Assembly: GCA_963921195.1 (NCBI GenBank)
Contig: OY992539.1
Span: 162,136,622 to 162,200,621 of the forward strand
Origin: Pegoplata infirma
Lineage: Eukaryota > Arthropoda > Insecta > Diptera > Anthomyiidae
Length of the DNA: 64,000 nt
Reading direction: 5' to 3'
Below are positions 10,941-21,048 of the stretch, one piece after another (the first letter of the stretch is position 1; every line of letters begins with the position of its first letter). The notes beneath the pieces are model-generated. The model saw only the letters and a list, made by a program, of their open reading frames with translations. It searched no databases and was not told the DNA's origin. A program made the translations under genes and the position numbers.

Positions 10941-11218
10941 GACATTTTTTTTTTTTTATTTTATTTTTTTTTTCTATTTTTAGATTATTTTTTATTCTAT
11001 TTTTAGATTTCAGATTATTTTTTATTCTATTTTTAGATTTTACAAATTTTTCAATTAATTTTATTGTTAATGTAACAATGAATGTAGTTGATTTTTTTTT
11101 CAAAAGTTACAAATGTCATTGTTGTATTGACAAAATCCAATGTAGGCTCAGTTTCAATTAAATGTTTAATTGTATTAACAATGAAATTAATTGTATTGAC
11201 AAATTTTTTTTTTCTGTG

Positions 11219-11681
11219 TCATTTGCTGTAAGACATTTACTTTGTCTGCTAAAATAACTATGTCATCCGCATATAGTAAGAGCCTGATGTTGAGGCCACC
11301 AACATTTGTACCATTACCCAGAAAATCGTGTAAATCATTAAGGTAAAAAGTAAATAGTAACGGCGACAGTAGACATCCTTGTTTCACACCAGATGAAGTT
11401 GAAAAATCACCTGACATTTCTCTCCCTGTCCACACCGCAAATCTTGTATCTTCGTATATCTTCTCAATAAACCTCACTACTTTCGATGAAACTCCCATAG
11501 TGTGTAGCTTGTATATTAAAGCTTTGCGTGACACTTTGTCAAAGGCAGCTTTGTCCTCCTCAGGTGCTTTGTTCAATTGTGCCTTCTCTAATACTTCTTT
11601 CAACTCTTCCATTGTTATCGGTTTATCAAGAAAATTATCTGCTTGGTATTGATAAGCATAATGCATATCAGGTGATACTTG
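11219..11681 (-). pseudogene. LINE ORF2 reverse-transcriptase core with internal deletion
   Basis: The minus-strand frame contains AAFDKVSRKALIYKL (motif A, catalytic D), SSGVKQGCLLSPLLFTFYLN (motif B) and LLLYADDIVILADK (motif C, YADD). Upstream, QLNKAPEED joins directly to KAAFDKV, so the usual RT motifs between the KAPGxD block and motif A (roughly 100 or more residues in related LINEs) are deleted in frame. It starts with VSPDMHYAYQYQADNFLD, continuous with the linker piece at 12866-13139. Confidence 0.85.
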
Positions 11682-12865
11682 CACTGAAAATTTTTTTTAC
11701 TATTTTTAAAGCATGTTGAACTTAATTTAAAAAAAGAAGGGTATGCGAGGGCTCCAAAGATATTAATTCTTCTTCCAAGTTTATTTTTTCCTAAAACATA
11801 GTAATGCATTTACTTAAATATATCTTAAAAGTAAGTAAAATTGTACTTAATATAAGTTTATTTGTTTTTATCCAGAGGAAAAATATTTTTTTAAAATAAG
11901 TAAAAATTTCCTTAAGCGTACGGATTCTGTGGACCCTATGGAGTCCCAATGTGAGGACCCTACGGGCCCTCAATATATGGGGTCCGCCCATGAGTATGTG
12001 CGTACACTATTATAGGGTCACTATTGATTTTGATCCAAAATTTTGGCCAGAATCGCTCTATCTTCCTTAGTTTTTGAGATATGGGAATGGGGTCTTGAGA
12101 AATTTGATCATGAAATAACTCGAAAACTATAACTCGGAGGGCTTTGGGGTCTTCGGCGGTCATGTTCTACAAGTAAAGGACTACAAAAATGTCTTTAGAA
12201 TTTTTTTGATATCTGCAGTATTTGCAGAGTTATGGGCATTTGAAAATTCCGCGAAAATCGAAATTTGGATTTAAAGTTAGGGTCTCATGGGGTCTCCATA
12301 TGGGGCCCCCAGATGGGGTCCCCAAAATACCTAAAGTAGTTTTTACCTAAGTTAAGGAACTTCTTTCTTAAACTGATGAAGATATAGATTCAAATAAAGT
12401 CTATGAAATAAATAATATAAAGATTACATTTATCTTAAATTAAAACAAAAATTAATTAAATTAAACAAAATGCGTTTTGGATTTAAAGAATAGTACTTAT
12501 TTGATTTAATGTCTTGAAAATGTCTATACTATTTTTAAGTAAGTTAAGTACTTATTTATTTTTTTTGCATACAATTTAAATTTTTTTCTTTCAAGTAAGA
12601 CAAAAATTTTTAATAAACCCCTTTTATCTTAAATGTAATCAATTCGCCATAAATGTAAAGAATATTTAACTTAATTTAAAAAAACAAATTAAGGAACACT
12701 CTTGTGCTTTTTTAAGTATTTGCATGTACTTTCTTCAAGTTTATTTTCTTTGTTTTAAGTAAAACCACCTTATATTAAGATAAGTTGAAATAAATTCAAA
12801 AAAATTTGCATACTTAAATTAATTACAGTGTTTATTTAATTTCAGTATAGTTATTTTTTTCAGTG
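11682..12865. mobile_element. CACTG-ended MITE, 2-bp TSD TG
   Basis: The TIRs CACTGAAAATTTTTTTTAC and, at the right in reverse complement, CACTGAAAAAAATAAC bound 1184 bp, with TG flanks (11680-11681 and 12866-12867). Removal with one TG restores the LINE reading frame. It contains a nested 'ggtcc' module at 11930-12345. Confidence 0.75.
11930..12345. repeat. Module Q (ATGGGGTCC / TTAGTTTTTGAGATA)
   Basis: It shares ordered phrases (GATCCAAAATT, CGCTCTA.CTT.CTTAGTTTT, TGAGATA, ACTCGGAG.GCTTT) with 21195-21680, and a shorter related piece is at 52747-52870. It is GC-richer than its surroundings and non-coding, and sits inside two different host MITEs. Confidence 0.6.
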
Positions 12866-13139
12866 TGTGGAGGGTTTAATAGACGTTGGAAATAGTCCTT
12901 TATCTCATCAGTTGCTATTGGTATATTAGTTATTGACTCTTCATTTCTTATCTCTTTGGCAACATTCCACCAATCCTTACTATCTTTTATTCTTTCAATT
13001 TTCAAATCCAGTTGTTGATAATATTTATCTTTTGTTTCTTTACATAAGTATATCTTTATAACGCCGATTTGCTCTTAAATATTTGGCTTTGTTTTCAAGA
13101 CTATCCTCTTCTCTAAACTTGTGCAGACTGTCAAATGAG
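12866..13139 (-). pseudogene. LINE ORF2 linker between endonuclease and RT
   Basis: One minus-strand frame reads KIERIKDSKDWWNVAKEIRN, then DEIKDYFQRLLNPP, typical of the segment between endonuclease and RT. Further upstream HKFREEDSLENKAKYLRANR is readable in another frame, so there is at least one frameshift near 13035-13050. The rest of the 5' region is missing. Confidence 0.65.
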
Positions 13140-13248
13140 ACTTTTCAATGCAGCTTTTAAATTGTATGGAAAATACATGTAGTTTTTGCCAAAAACCAAA
13201 AAAATATTCAAAAACAAGTTGTTTTCGTTGGTGTAAATACCGTATACT
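13140..13248. mobile_element. Right-end fragment of MITE G
   Basis: It is nearly identical to 37110-37203 (CAAAAACCAAAAAAATATTC, GTTGTTTTCGTTGGTG, TAAATACCGTA). Only the right end is present, abutting the truncated LINE. Confidence 0.65.
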
Positions 13249-13563
13249 ACATATTCAGTTTTTAAGTTTTCTAAACAAGCATGTTAAATATTTTCAAATT
13301 GCCATTTTCGGAATTTGAAATTTACAATTTTAGCATTTTAAATGTTTTAAAATTTGCTAAAATTGCAATTTTTAAATTTGCTGTCGCCAGTTTTTTTTTA
13401 ATTTTAAAATTTTAAATTTGCTAAAATATTTTTTTCAGAAATTTTAAAATTTGAATATATTCATTTTTCATTGAAGGCGTCAAATATCTGTAGTTAAATA
13501 CTAGAAAATTATTATATTCTATGCAATTTTTGACTACTGCCAGTAGTAAAGCAAACCCTGTTT
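13249..13563. other. AT-rich stretch without recognised feature
   Basis: It consists of AAATTTGCTAAAATT-like low-complexity sequence. No gene or element boundary is seen before the HINE at 13564. Confidence 0.4.
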
Positions 13564-14346
13564 TTATACCCTACACCACTCTGTGGTACAGGGTATAATG
13601 AGTTTGTGCTGATGTTTGTAACTACCCGAAATATTGGTCCTAGACCTACCTTCAAGCATACCGATCGACTCAGAATTACTTTTTGAGTCGATTTAGCGAT
13701 GTCCGTCCGTCCGTCTGTCCATCTATCGGTTTAAGCACGATACAGGTCGCAATTTTCAATCAATTGACTTGAAATTTGAATTTTAATCATCTTTTGGTCC
13801 AAGGACGAATCCAATTGAAATTGGAGAAAATCGGTCCATGTTAAGACCTAGCCACCATACAAACGCCCCCTTTGGATTCGGCTTAAATGACTCTAATAAC
13901 CGTATTATAATATATATCGCTTTGAAATTCAAACACCATTCCAAATTTCAAAGGAATTGGGTCAGTCCTTCTGGTAGTCCCCATACAAACCACCTTCCCG
14001 ATATTCACATAATTCCCTCAAGAAAATGGAAATATTTGATAAAAATTTTATTTTTAGGTGTTAAACGTGTACTTTAGTAATCTAATAAAATCGGAATATA
14101 ATTGGACCATTTTTGGACTTAGTCCCCCATATAAAAATTTCGACCGATATTCTGTTAAATTGGTCTATTGACAAAAAAATAAACCAATTCTACTAAAATT
14201 TGATCTGTGTGTGTTTTCTACACTAAATAAAGATCTAAAAGACAGATACAATCGGTCCATGTTTGGACTTGGGACCCATTTTCCGGAAAACACTGGTGTA
14301 GGGTATCATATGGTCGGTCTGACCGACTATAACTTTCTTACTTGTT
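13564..14346 (+). mobile_element. HINE/DINE-1-like element
   Basis: It starts TATACCCTACACCACTCTG with the inverted TACAGGGTATA. It carries a GTCCGTCCGTCTGTCC microsatellite near 13700 and ends with the hairpin GGTCGGTCTGACCGAC followed by ACTTGTTT. These are the hallmarks of DINE-1-type Helentron-associated elements (no TSD, 3' hairpin, internal microsatellite). There is no Rep/Hel coding. Confidence 0.75.
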
Positions 14347-14545
14347 TTTTTTTTTTGTATTTTTGTTAAATAAATGAAACATTTGGTATATTTATCGGGA
14401 TGGGAAGGTGCTCTTAACGTCCCCCACTGACCCCCCCCCCAACAAAAAAAGAACCAAAGCCCCTGCCATTTTTTAAAATTTTTTTTTTACATTTCGGAGG
14501 GTATAAAAGATTTGGCACAACCGAATTTATCACTCTCACTTGTTT
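14347..14545 (+). mobile_element. 3'-end fragment of a second HINE subfamily
   Basis: TGTATTTTTGTTAAA.AAATGAAAC, a C-rich tract and GAGGGTATA, then TTTGGCACAACCGAATTTA and CTCTCACTTGTTT, match 28105-28439. It abuts the previous HINE end to end. Confidence 0.6.
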
Positions 14546-15085
14546 AAGCTAATTTATGTAAAATACAATATTTATCTCTTGTTTACTTATTTTCTCAAAT
14601 ATTCAGAGGGCTTATCACGTAAAACGAAAACGCTAGACGATGCATAAACGACATCAAAATACATATCGTTTTAAAGGGAAATTTTCAAGTTTTTCTTTAT
14701 TAAATTATTATCCAGAATCGTTAAAAAATTTGGAAACATTTTGATTAGTTTAGGAGCAACAAAGCTCCAAAAATCGACGATAGTCAACTATAGTTTTCAT
14801 GATCATAGTCCTGGATGGTAATTATGTAACTTGATAGTCGTCAAATTGTATCGTTAGCTCATTATTCCATTACCATATAGTGTCATTTTATGGTAATAGA
14901 ATAATAAACTAACGATGACGATTGACGATTATCAAGTTACATAATTAACCCCCTGTTTAGCAGGTGTTGCCTAATCATATGTATGTGTTTCCCACGAAAA
15001 TGGGTGTGTATCCCCTACCAAATGGGTATTTAAGAATGTCTGGCAAGACTGACTCTAATATAATTGACATTCAAGTGATAACGTA
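14546..15085. other. Unassigned stretch with a 130-bp hairpin at 14817-14946
   Basis: GGTAATTATGTAACTTGATA on the left returns inverted as TATCAAGTTACATAATTA on the right. The arms are about 60 bp around a short loop (near TAGTGTCATT). The rest has no recognised feature. Confidence 0.5.
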
Positions 15086-16623
15086 CACTCAAAAAAAAAA
15101 AAACTGTAATGATAGCAAAAAAAGCTTGTAAATTTACTAGAAAATTTGCTGATTTTGAACCCACAATTTTTCTGGTAAAATTAGCAAAAATGTGTTTATT
15201 TTTAATCAAAATGTGCAAAAAATTGGAGAATAAATTAATAGCAAAATAAATCTATTTAAATATCATAAAATCAGTGTGTTTTATTGCATAAATTTGGCAA
15301 AAATTTGCATTTTTGTTAATATGTTATTTTTTTGTTCGATTGGGACAATTTCGTAAACTTTTTGGAACAAAATTTTTATACTTAATTTTTTTCCATGTAT
15401 ACAACGCGGTTTGCACGGTTTATTATAAAAAATATGCTTTAATTAATGCTTTGAAGATTTCTTGTGTCTTTCGTAAATAAATTAAATTTTTTATAGAATT
15501 TTTAAATTTGTTTAATTTATTTTACAAATAATGATATTTGCCCTATTGTGTTATTAATAAAATGGAAATAAACAAGTAAAAAAGTTAAATTCGACCTTGC
15601 CGAATGTAGTGATACCCTCCACAATTTCAAAAAGATTATTGCAAATAAACTTTATTTAAAAGGAAATTAGTTTTGAAAAAAAAAAAAAAATTTTGAAAAA
15701 AAAAATTTCCGCGAAAAAAAAATTTAGGTAAAAAAATCCGCGATTTTTTCTTTTTTTGTCAAAAAATATGTTCATACTTGTTTAAATACCATTTGGTGTT
15801 CAATTATGTTCACATATGTCAACCAGAAGCCGAATTAAAGCATTTTGTATTTTTAGGTTATGTTGAATGTACTGACATTTTTGAGGTGTGCTAACATTTT
15901 CGTTCATAACTTTTGAACCGCTGAACCGATATCGCTCAAATGCAATACCAAACTTCTCGGGAGAACTTCAAATAAATATGTTAAGTTTCAGTCATCTTTG
16001 TGCAATATTTTGTCCGTGACAGCATTTTCCACAGACAGACAGACGGACATCGCTAGAATGTCTTAACATCGATCGGGCATCATGAATATATATACTTTAT
16101 GGGGTCCCAGATCGATATTTCGATGAGTTACAAACGGAATGACAAACTTATATATACCCTCTATCACTAAGTGGAGGGTATAAAAACGTCAACTTCGAAA
16201 ATTCCATGTAGTTTTTATTCTTTTACTCATATATATCTGTTTTGCTCACACAGCTCTTGCAAGAAAAGTCGACAAAAAGTGTACATCATACCTACTTTAT
16301 ACACATTTAATTTATATTATATTAAATTAAAGCCCTACTGCCGCGTCTCAACGACTGTATCGACCAACGCTTTCATTTAAACTAAATGTTTCTAAAACAT
16401 TCCAATGAACAAAAACAAAACCGAGAGAAAAAAGAGAAATAAAAATACAAAAATTTAGCCAAAAAAATTAGTTCAAAGTTTGTTTAAAATTGCTAATGCG
16501 ATTAATTATGTTTGCAAGATATTTTTGCTAACATGCTAATTTCAGCAAAAAATTTGCTAAAAGTTAGCTAACTAGCACTAGCAAAAAAAATTTAGTAAAT
16601 CTACTAACGTATTTTTTTGAGTG
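15086..16623. mobile_element. CACTC-ended MITE H1, TSD TA, with nested HINE
   Basis: The left end CACTCAAAAAAAAAAAAAC and right end TTTTTTTGAGTG are flanked by TA on both sides. Subterminal repeats of the TTAGCAAAAA / GCTAACTAGC type match those in H2 at 21049-21925. The extra length relative to H2 is explained by the HINE at 15570-16185. Confidence 0.8.
15570..16185 (-). mobile_element. HINE/DINE-1-like element, minus orientation
   Basis: It reads AAACAAGTAAAAAAGTTAAA, a hairpin-like TTCGACCTTGCCGAA, CAGACAGACAGACGGACATC near 16030, ATATATATACTTTATGGGGT, and ends GTGGAGGGTATA. It is inserted in MITE H1. Confidence 0.75.
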
Positions 16624-16747
16624 TAAAAATTGAACGCAAAAACTTAGTTATTTACAAAATTGCATTTTTGAGCCTCTTGTTCACGCTAGTGTTAGTGATG
16701 CGTTCAACGCAAGTGATTTACAAAATTCGGCCCCTAATTTATTTAGA

Positions 16748-18897
16748 TACTAGCTGGCCCGGTCCGCGTTGCTGGCCCAAATATAAGATCAGTGTTATAT
16801 TTCGTCTCGCTTCAAATATATAGCCTTGCAAAAAATGTAATGAATTTCTTGGCTTAGAAAAATTTGTGGGCGTGGTTTTAAAGACCCAATTAGGCAGATA
16901 ATCATCTTCAAATTATATTTGAGGAACTAAAAAAAATACCATGTCTTCGACTTTGTGAACTGTACAAATTTAAAACTTCTTTAGTATCATTACGAAAAAT
17001 AAATTACGCATATCTTTCGTTTTTATCGTGAGCTATTGTCTTGAGTTCAAACAAACCTTTATAATTTCCCCGAATTTCTTATTTTTAATTGATCAAATTA
17101 TAGTAAAAATTAATTTAAGATATATCGATGGGCGTGGACAATTTTACTTTCCGAACAATTATAGGGACTATTACGAACATTAAAAACAAAAAAAAAAATA
17201 GCCACATCGGTCTAGGTGTTCATAAGTGTTGCAAATTTTAAGGGCTTTGAATTGTTGGAGGACAACAATTATTTACCGAATCAGGCCAGTCGCTCTCCGA
17301 TTTTAGATGTATTGAAAAAAGTGGGAGTGTACAATTTTTCTTTCCGTAAAAACCTTAGTTGTACAACCACGAACGTCAAAAAATACTACTAATAGCCAAA
17401 TCGGCCCTGCCGTTTTTCTATTTAAGATATATCAAAAAAAAGTGGACGTGAAAAAATTTTAGTCAAATCAATCCAGCTGTACTCCGATTTTAGATATATC
17501 AAAAAAAGACAGCCTAAAAGTGGGCGTGATTAATTTCTTTTCCGAAAAAACCTAAGACGAACACTTAAAAAAAATAAGACGAACATTAAAAAAGCTATTA
17601 TCCAAATTGTCAGTTCTCATTTGATGCGATTACCAACGAACTACATTTGATTTTTATTAATATTTTATTATTCTATATTTTATTTTTTTATAGAGAAAAT
17701 TTTATTTATATCGAAAAAAAGAGTGGGTGGACAACTTTTCTTACCGTAAAAATCTTATTTGAACTAAATCAACTCGGTCCATTAATACAAAATTGAGAGT
17801 AGAAATGGAAAATTCTTCTTTCCGAAAAACCTTAGTAGGACTATGACAAACATTGAAAACAAAATTAGACAAACTGACCCAGCCATTCCATGATTTAAAA
17901 TATATATATCGGGAAAAGTGAGCGTAATAGTAGACGTGGACAATTTTTATTTCCTTAAAAATCTTTTTCGGACTATAACCAAATCGGTCTAGCCGTTATA
18001 GTTCTTTTGCTATAGTTCATTTACTATCCGTAAAAACCTTAGTTGAATTATGACGAACATTTTCAACAAAAATTAGCCAAAGTGGGCGTGGTCAATTTCG
18101 TTTTTCGTAAAAACCAAAGTTGGAACATGATGAAAATTCATTAAATAAAAATGTATTTAATCGGTCCAGCTATTCTCAGATTTTAGATTAATTGAAAAAG
18201 TGGGCGTAAAAGTGGGCGTGGTCGATTTTTCTTTAAGTTAAAACTTAAATTGGATTTCTACGAACATTTAAATAAAAAATTACCCAAATAGTGCAGCCGT
18301 TATCCGATTTTAAATAAATCGAAAAATGGTCAATTTTTCTTTACGTTAAAACCTAAGTTGGACTATGACGAACATTTCAAAAAAAAATTGTCTAAATCGG
18401 TCCAGCCGTTCTCAACTGAGAGCCGAGTCACAATTGGAACCACATTCGATAACCACATAATGTTTTCACACATTTTGTATGAAAAGCAAAATATCGCTTT
18501 GTGGTCGACCACACTGCCGCCAGAATAGATTCTATTCTATTTTTGTAGTGCTCTCTCACCACCCTCCCATTTTTCTCAAATTTGTATCAAGTAGCGTTGC
18601 CATAGTTCAACAAAATATGCTAATTTTTCCAATTGGAGTTAATATATTGTGTGTGTGTTGCACACAAGAAACATTGTATACCTGTTTTTATAGGATGACA
18701 AAAGAAAAAAATAGATGTGTGACTGATATGAGCGTCTTTTTCTTTATAAAATGTGTCCGGTAGTCTGTCGCTTAATTTTAATGTGTCGCTCTCTCTTTTG
18801 CAGTGGTTCGTCGTCGGTGGTGCCAATTGTGACTGGGCTCTGATGCGGTTACCAACGAACGACAATTGATTTTTATTTATATAGATAGATAGATTAT
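16748..18897 (+). mobile_element. 2.1-kb repeat starting ACTAGCTGGCCCGG, with internal tandem modules
   Basis: It begins ACTAGCTGGCCCGGTCCGCG, a start I associate with a widespread arthropod repeat, and ends TTTATATAGATAGATAGATT, a microsatellite tail like those of some LINE-derived repeats. In 17100-18420 the phrases AGTGGGCGTG, TCTTTCCG.AAAAACCT, GACTATGACGAACATT and TCGGTCCAGCCGTTCTCCGA recur many times at about 100-160 bp. The phrase GATGCG.TTACCAACGAAC occurs near 17633 and 18842. The class is not certain. Confidence 0.55.
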
Positions 18898-19230
18898 AGT
18901 TAAAAAAAAACAACTACATAAAACAACTGTTACTACAATGTATTATATTTTTTGTACTTATTTTTTGAAACTACTAGAAAAAAAAGTTAGTTAATATGTT
19001 TTAGGAAATAAAAATACATTTTAACACATTTGTTAGCTCATAAAAATAAAATTAAGATACAAGGTGTTTTAAATTCTTCAGGAATTTTGGTCTACTTACA
19101 TTTTTTGGTCCAATTCCAGATACAAATTTGTATTGCACTGTGTATTTTAGCCCTTAAAATTATATAAATATTACGCCAGATTTACTTATATATGTAATTA
19201 ATTTAATTTTTACTAATTTGTTTTTTTTTT
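18898..19230 (+). other. 3' part of the large intron, no element recognised
   Basis: AT-rich DNA leads to the T-rich polypyrimidine tract before the acceptor at 19242-19243. No repeat or exon is recognised. Confidence 0.4.
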
Positions 19231-19243
19231 TTGTTTATTATAG

Positions 19244-19336
19244 ATAAGTACTGCTATTAAAAGGGTGCAAATGGCATTGCTGGACGTCAAAATTGAACAC
19301 AAAGAATCAATTGTTGTCCCATTTAGGATTCCTTAA
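19244..19336 (+). CDS. Terminal coding exon of the unrecognised host gene
   Basis: It is preceded by a long T tract and TTATTATAG. The phase-0 frame reads ISTAIKRVQMALLDVKIEHK, then ESIVVPFRIP and TAA, i.e. 30 residues. With the exon at 1469-1539 it gives at least 53 C-terminal residues of one protein. There is no signal, membrane segment or motif I can name. The sequence looks helical and charged (IKRVQMALLDVKIEHKE). The stop is followed by AATAAA at 19351, which supports a real 3' end. The identity is unknown and I assign no function. An alternative is that this is the last exon of a gene other than that of the exon at 1469, but the phases match. Confidence 0.65.
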   Translation: MSTAIKRVQMALLDVKIEHKESIVVPFRIP

Positions 19337-19350
19337 TTTAAGTTAAGATT

Positions 19351-19356
19351 AATAAA
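19351..19356 (+). promoter_or_regulatory. Poly(A) signal AATAAA of the host gene
   Basis: AATAAA lies 15 bp after the stop codon. AT-rich DNA follows. A short 3' UTR is inferred. Confidence 0.5.
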
Positions 19357-20330
19357 ACAAAATGTATATAAATAAATATATAAAACACAAAAATCAATTT
19401 AAAAGTTTGTATAGCATAGAATTGAACTGTAATTGGAATTGTCAGCAAATAAAATTGTCAACAAGTAAAATTGAAAATCTTCACACTTACAAGGGAATTA
19501 TCTCAACCCTTATGGACCGATTTGATGAAACTTAAAATATAGTACATATATAAAAGAGACAATTCTAAGGTTGGGTTGTCTCGGCTTATTGGCCATATTG
19601 GAATTTAGGGGTTAAATAAATGGCGAAAAAATCGTTTTTTGGATTTTTGGAATTTCCCGTTTGGTTTTTAACAGAGACCAAATATAACAGTTATATGTGT
19701 CTTTTTGTTTTAAAAAAAATCATTAAACGAATGTTGTACAAACCAAGTATTTTATATATGAAAGGACTTCTAGAGATCTCCCGTGTTAAAATTTGGAATA
19801 ACTTTTATTTTTTGATTTTTATCATAAAAGTATGAAATACCAGTTATTAAAAACTTTTTGTTCAAACAATTTAAAATAACTTTTATTTTATGTTTATTGG
19901 AGTAAATAAGTTATTTAAAAAAAAAAAAACAATCAAATTTTATATTTTTAAATCAATAATTGAAGTATTAGCAATCAATAGGATTCTTTTGCATGCGTTT
20001 ATTTTAGTTTTATTTTAATAACTCAATTTTTTTAAGGCTCAAAAAGTTTTTGATAACAGAAAAAAAAGTTTTTTTATTTCTGTTATTTTGAACAGATATT
20101 TATACACAGAAAAATGTTTAGTTGGAATTCCATTATAAAAACCGAATTTTGATAAATCTGACACATTTTTAGTTGTTATTGTAAAGTTTTTATCATCATA
20201 CCAAATAACTAACAAGAGTAAAAAATAAATAGCAATCGTGACCGAATTGATGTATAAGCAATTAATAAGTTGGTCACCTTAAATAAACTAAAATATAATA
20301 AAGTTTTTGAAAAATATTTAGTCAATACAA
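19357..20330. other. Downstream AT-rich DNA, no feature resolved
   Basis: No coding potential is seen. 19490-19640 has HINE-unlike phrases (CCTTATGGACCGATTTGAT) and 20110-20330 looks like MITE debris starting near CACAGAAAAATG, but ends could not be paired. Confidence 0.35.
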
Positions 20331-20687
20331 CCCAATTAGAAACTTTGTCTTTAAGACAATGTCAGTAATGATTCATCAGGTAGAAGTCAGCAAGTGAATA
20401 TATTTTACTAAAGACAACTTAATGACATGTCATAATTTTTGTCGGAGCTCCCCATGTTCTATAAATGTACTGACTTGTCATATAAGTTGTCTTATCAATT
20501 TAGAAAAATCATGTCTTTAATGCTAAAAATTATATAGCAAATCCGACCCATCACTAAAATTTTTTTTCCGGTGTAAACTCGATGTAATTTTGTTTAATTT
20601 TGTTTAATTCTTTTAAACTCTTTTAATTTTCTTTGTAATTAAAAAAATAAAATTGAATTGGTCTTAAAACAATTAAAAATAATCCGC

Positions 20688-20766
20688 GACCGGGGATTGA
20701 ATCAAGGCCAAAAATCTACAACACGTAAGCTGACGAACCTGGTAGACAACTAGGCCAACTACAACT
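20688..20766 (-). repeat. tRNA-like sequence (possible SINE/tRNA pseudogene)
   Basis: The minus strand shows TGGCCTAGTTGTCTACC (A-box-like) and TTGATTCAATCCCCGGTCGC (B-box-like) about 45 bp later. No clean cloverleaf was found. Confidence 0.35.
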
Positions 20767-20825
20767 TAAAGTTGTTTGTAATAAAATATATTTTGAAATC
20801 ATAATATTTTCAAATTTGTCTAATA

Positions 20826-20941
20826 GTGCATTCACATTTTCGAAAACGTGATAACCGTCAAAAATTTCGGGTGTGAACGGTTATGTTTGAAAAATGAAAG
20901 TACGTACTTTCAACGAGGTTTCGAGCTGAGTGTGAATGTAC
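20826..20941. mobile_element. 116-bp MITE L, TSD TA
   Basis: The ends GTGCATTCACA and TGTGAATGTAC are inverted repeats with TA on both flanks (20824-20825 and 20942-20943). Similar TTCACA ends occur in the element at 21993-23743 and near 49754-49891. Confidence 0.65.
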
Positions 20942-21048
20942 TATAAAACAAAATAAATTGAATATATCGTCACCGCAATTGTAAAGGGCTCCTGCAATAT
21001 TTTTTTTGTAAATGATTTGTTTTGTATAAATAATATTAAAAGCAACTA

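Larger units (their letters stand above)
10194..11218. mobile_element. CACAG-ended insertion with three tRNA-like units, 2-bp TSD TC
   Basis: The TIRs are CACAGAAAAAAATAT and, at the right in reverse complement, CACAGAAAAAAAAAATTTG. The flanks are TC on both sides (10192-10193 and 11219-11220). Deleting 1025 bp plus one TC restores the LINE frame (...LQQM-I-FKLEDYC). Inside are repeated AACAATTTGTTA / ATTGTATCAACAATG phrases and three tRNA-like units at 10428, 10705 and 10873. Confidence 0.75.
3765..13139 (-). mobile_element. Degenerate LINE (non-LTR retrotransposon), split by four insertions
   Basis: Five minus-strand pieces (12866-13139, 11219-11681, 9334-10193, 4724-4810, 3944-4089) form one ORF2 when the intervening elements and one TSD copy each are removed. 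The order is linker, RT with YADD, post-RT region, CCHC-like knuckle and C-terminus. The 3' end is near 3765, where the minus strand shows AATAAAG followed by a TACTACTACTA-type tail. The 5' part is missing; a different MITE fragment abuts at about 13140. An internal RT deletion, a nonsense codon and a frameshift show it is dead. RT style: AAFDKVSRKAL, GVKQGCLLSPLLF, LLLYADDIVILA. The clade was not determined. Confidence 0.8.
1540..19243 (+). other. Large TE-filled intron (about 17.7 kb)
   Basis: The inferred intron runs from donor GTAATG to acceptor TTATTATAG. Most of its length is attributable to interspersed elements: MITEs, a five-piece LINE lying antisense, hAT insertions, HINEs and a 2-kb repeat starting ACTAGCTGGCCCGG. 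No other exon-like segment in the host gene's orientation was found in it. Confidence 0.55.

Noticed and set aside
10894..11103. Minus-strand open frame ending SGIEPATFVLRV
   Set aside because: It is the complement of a tRNA-like unit plus T-rich sequence; the peptide is low-complexity Lys/Asn.
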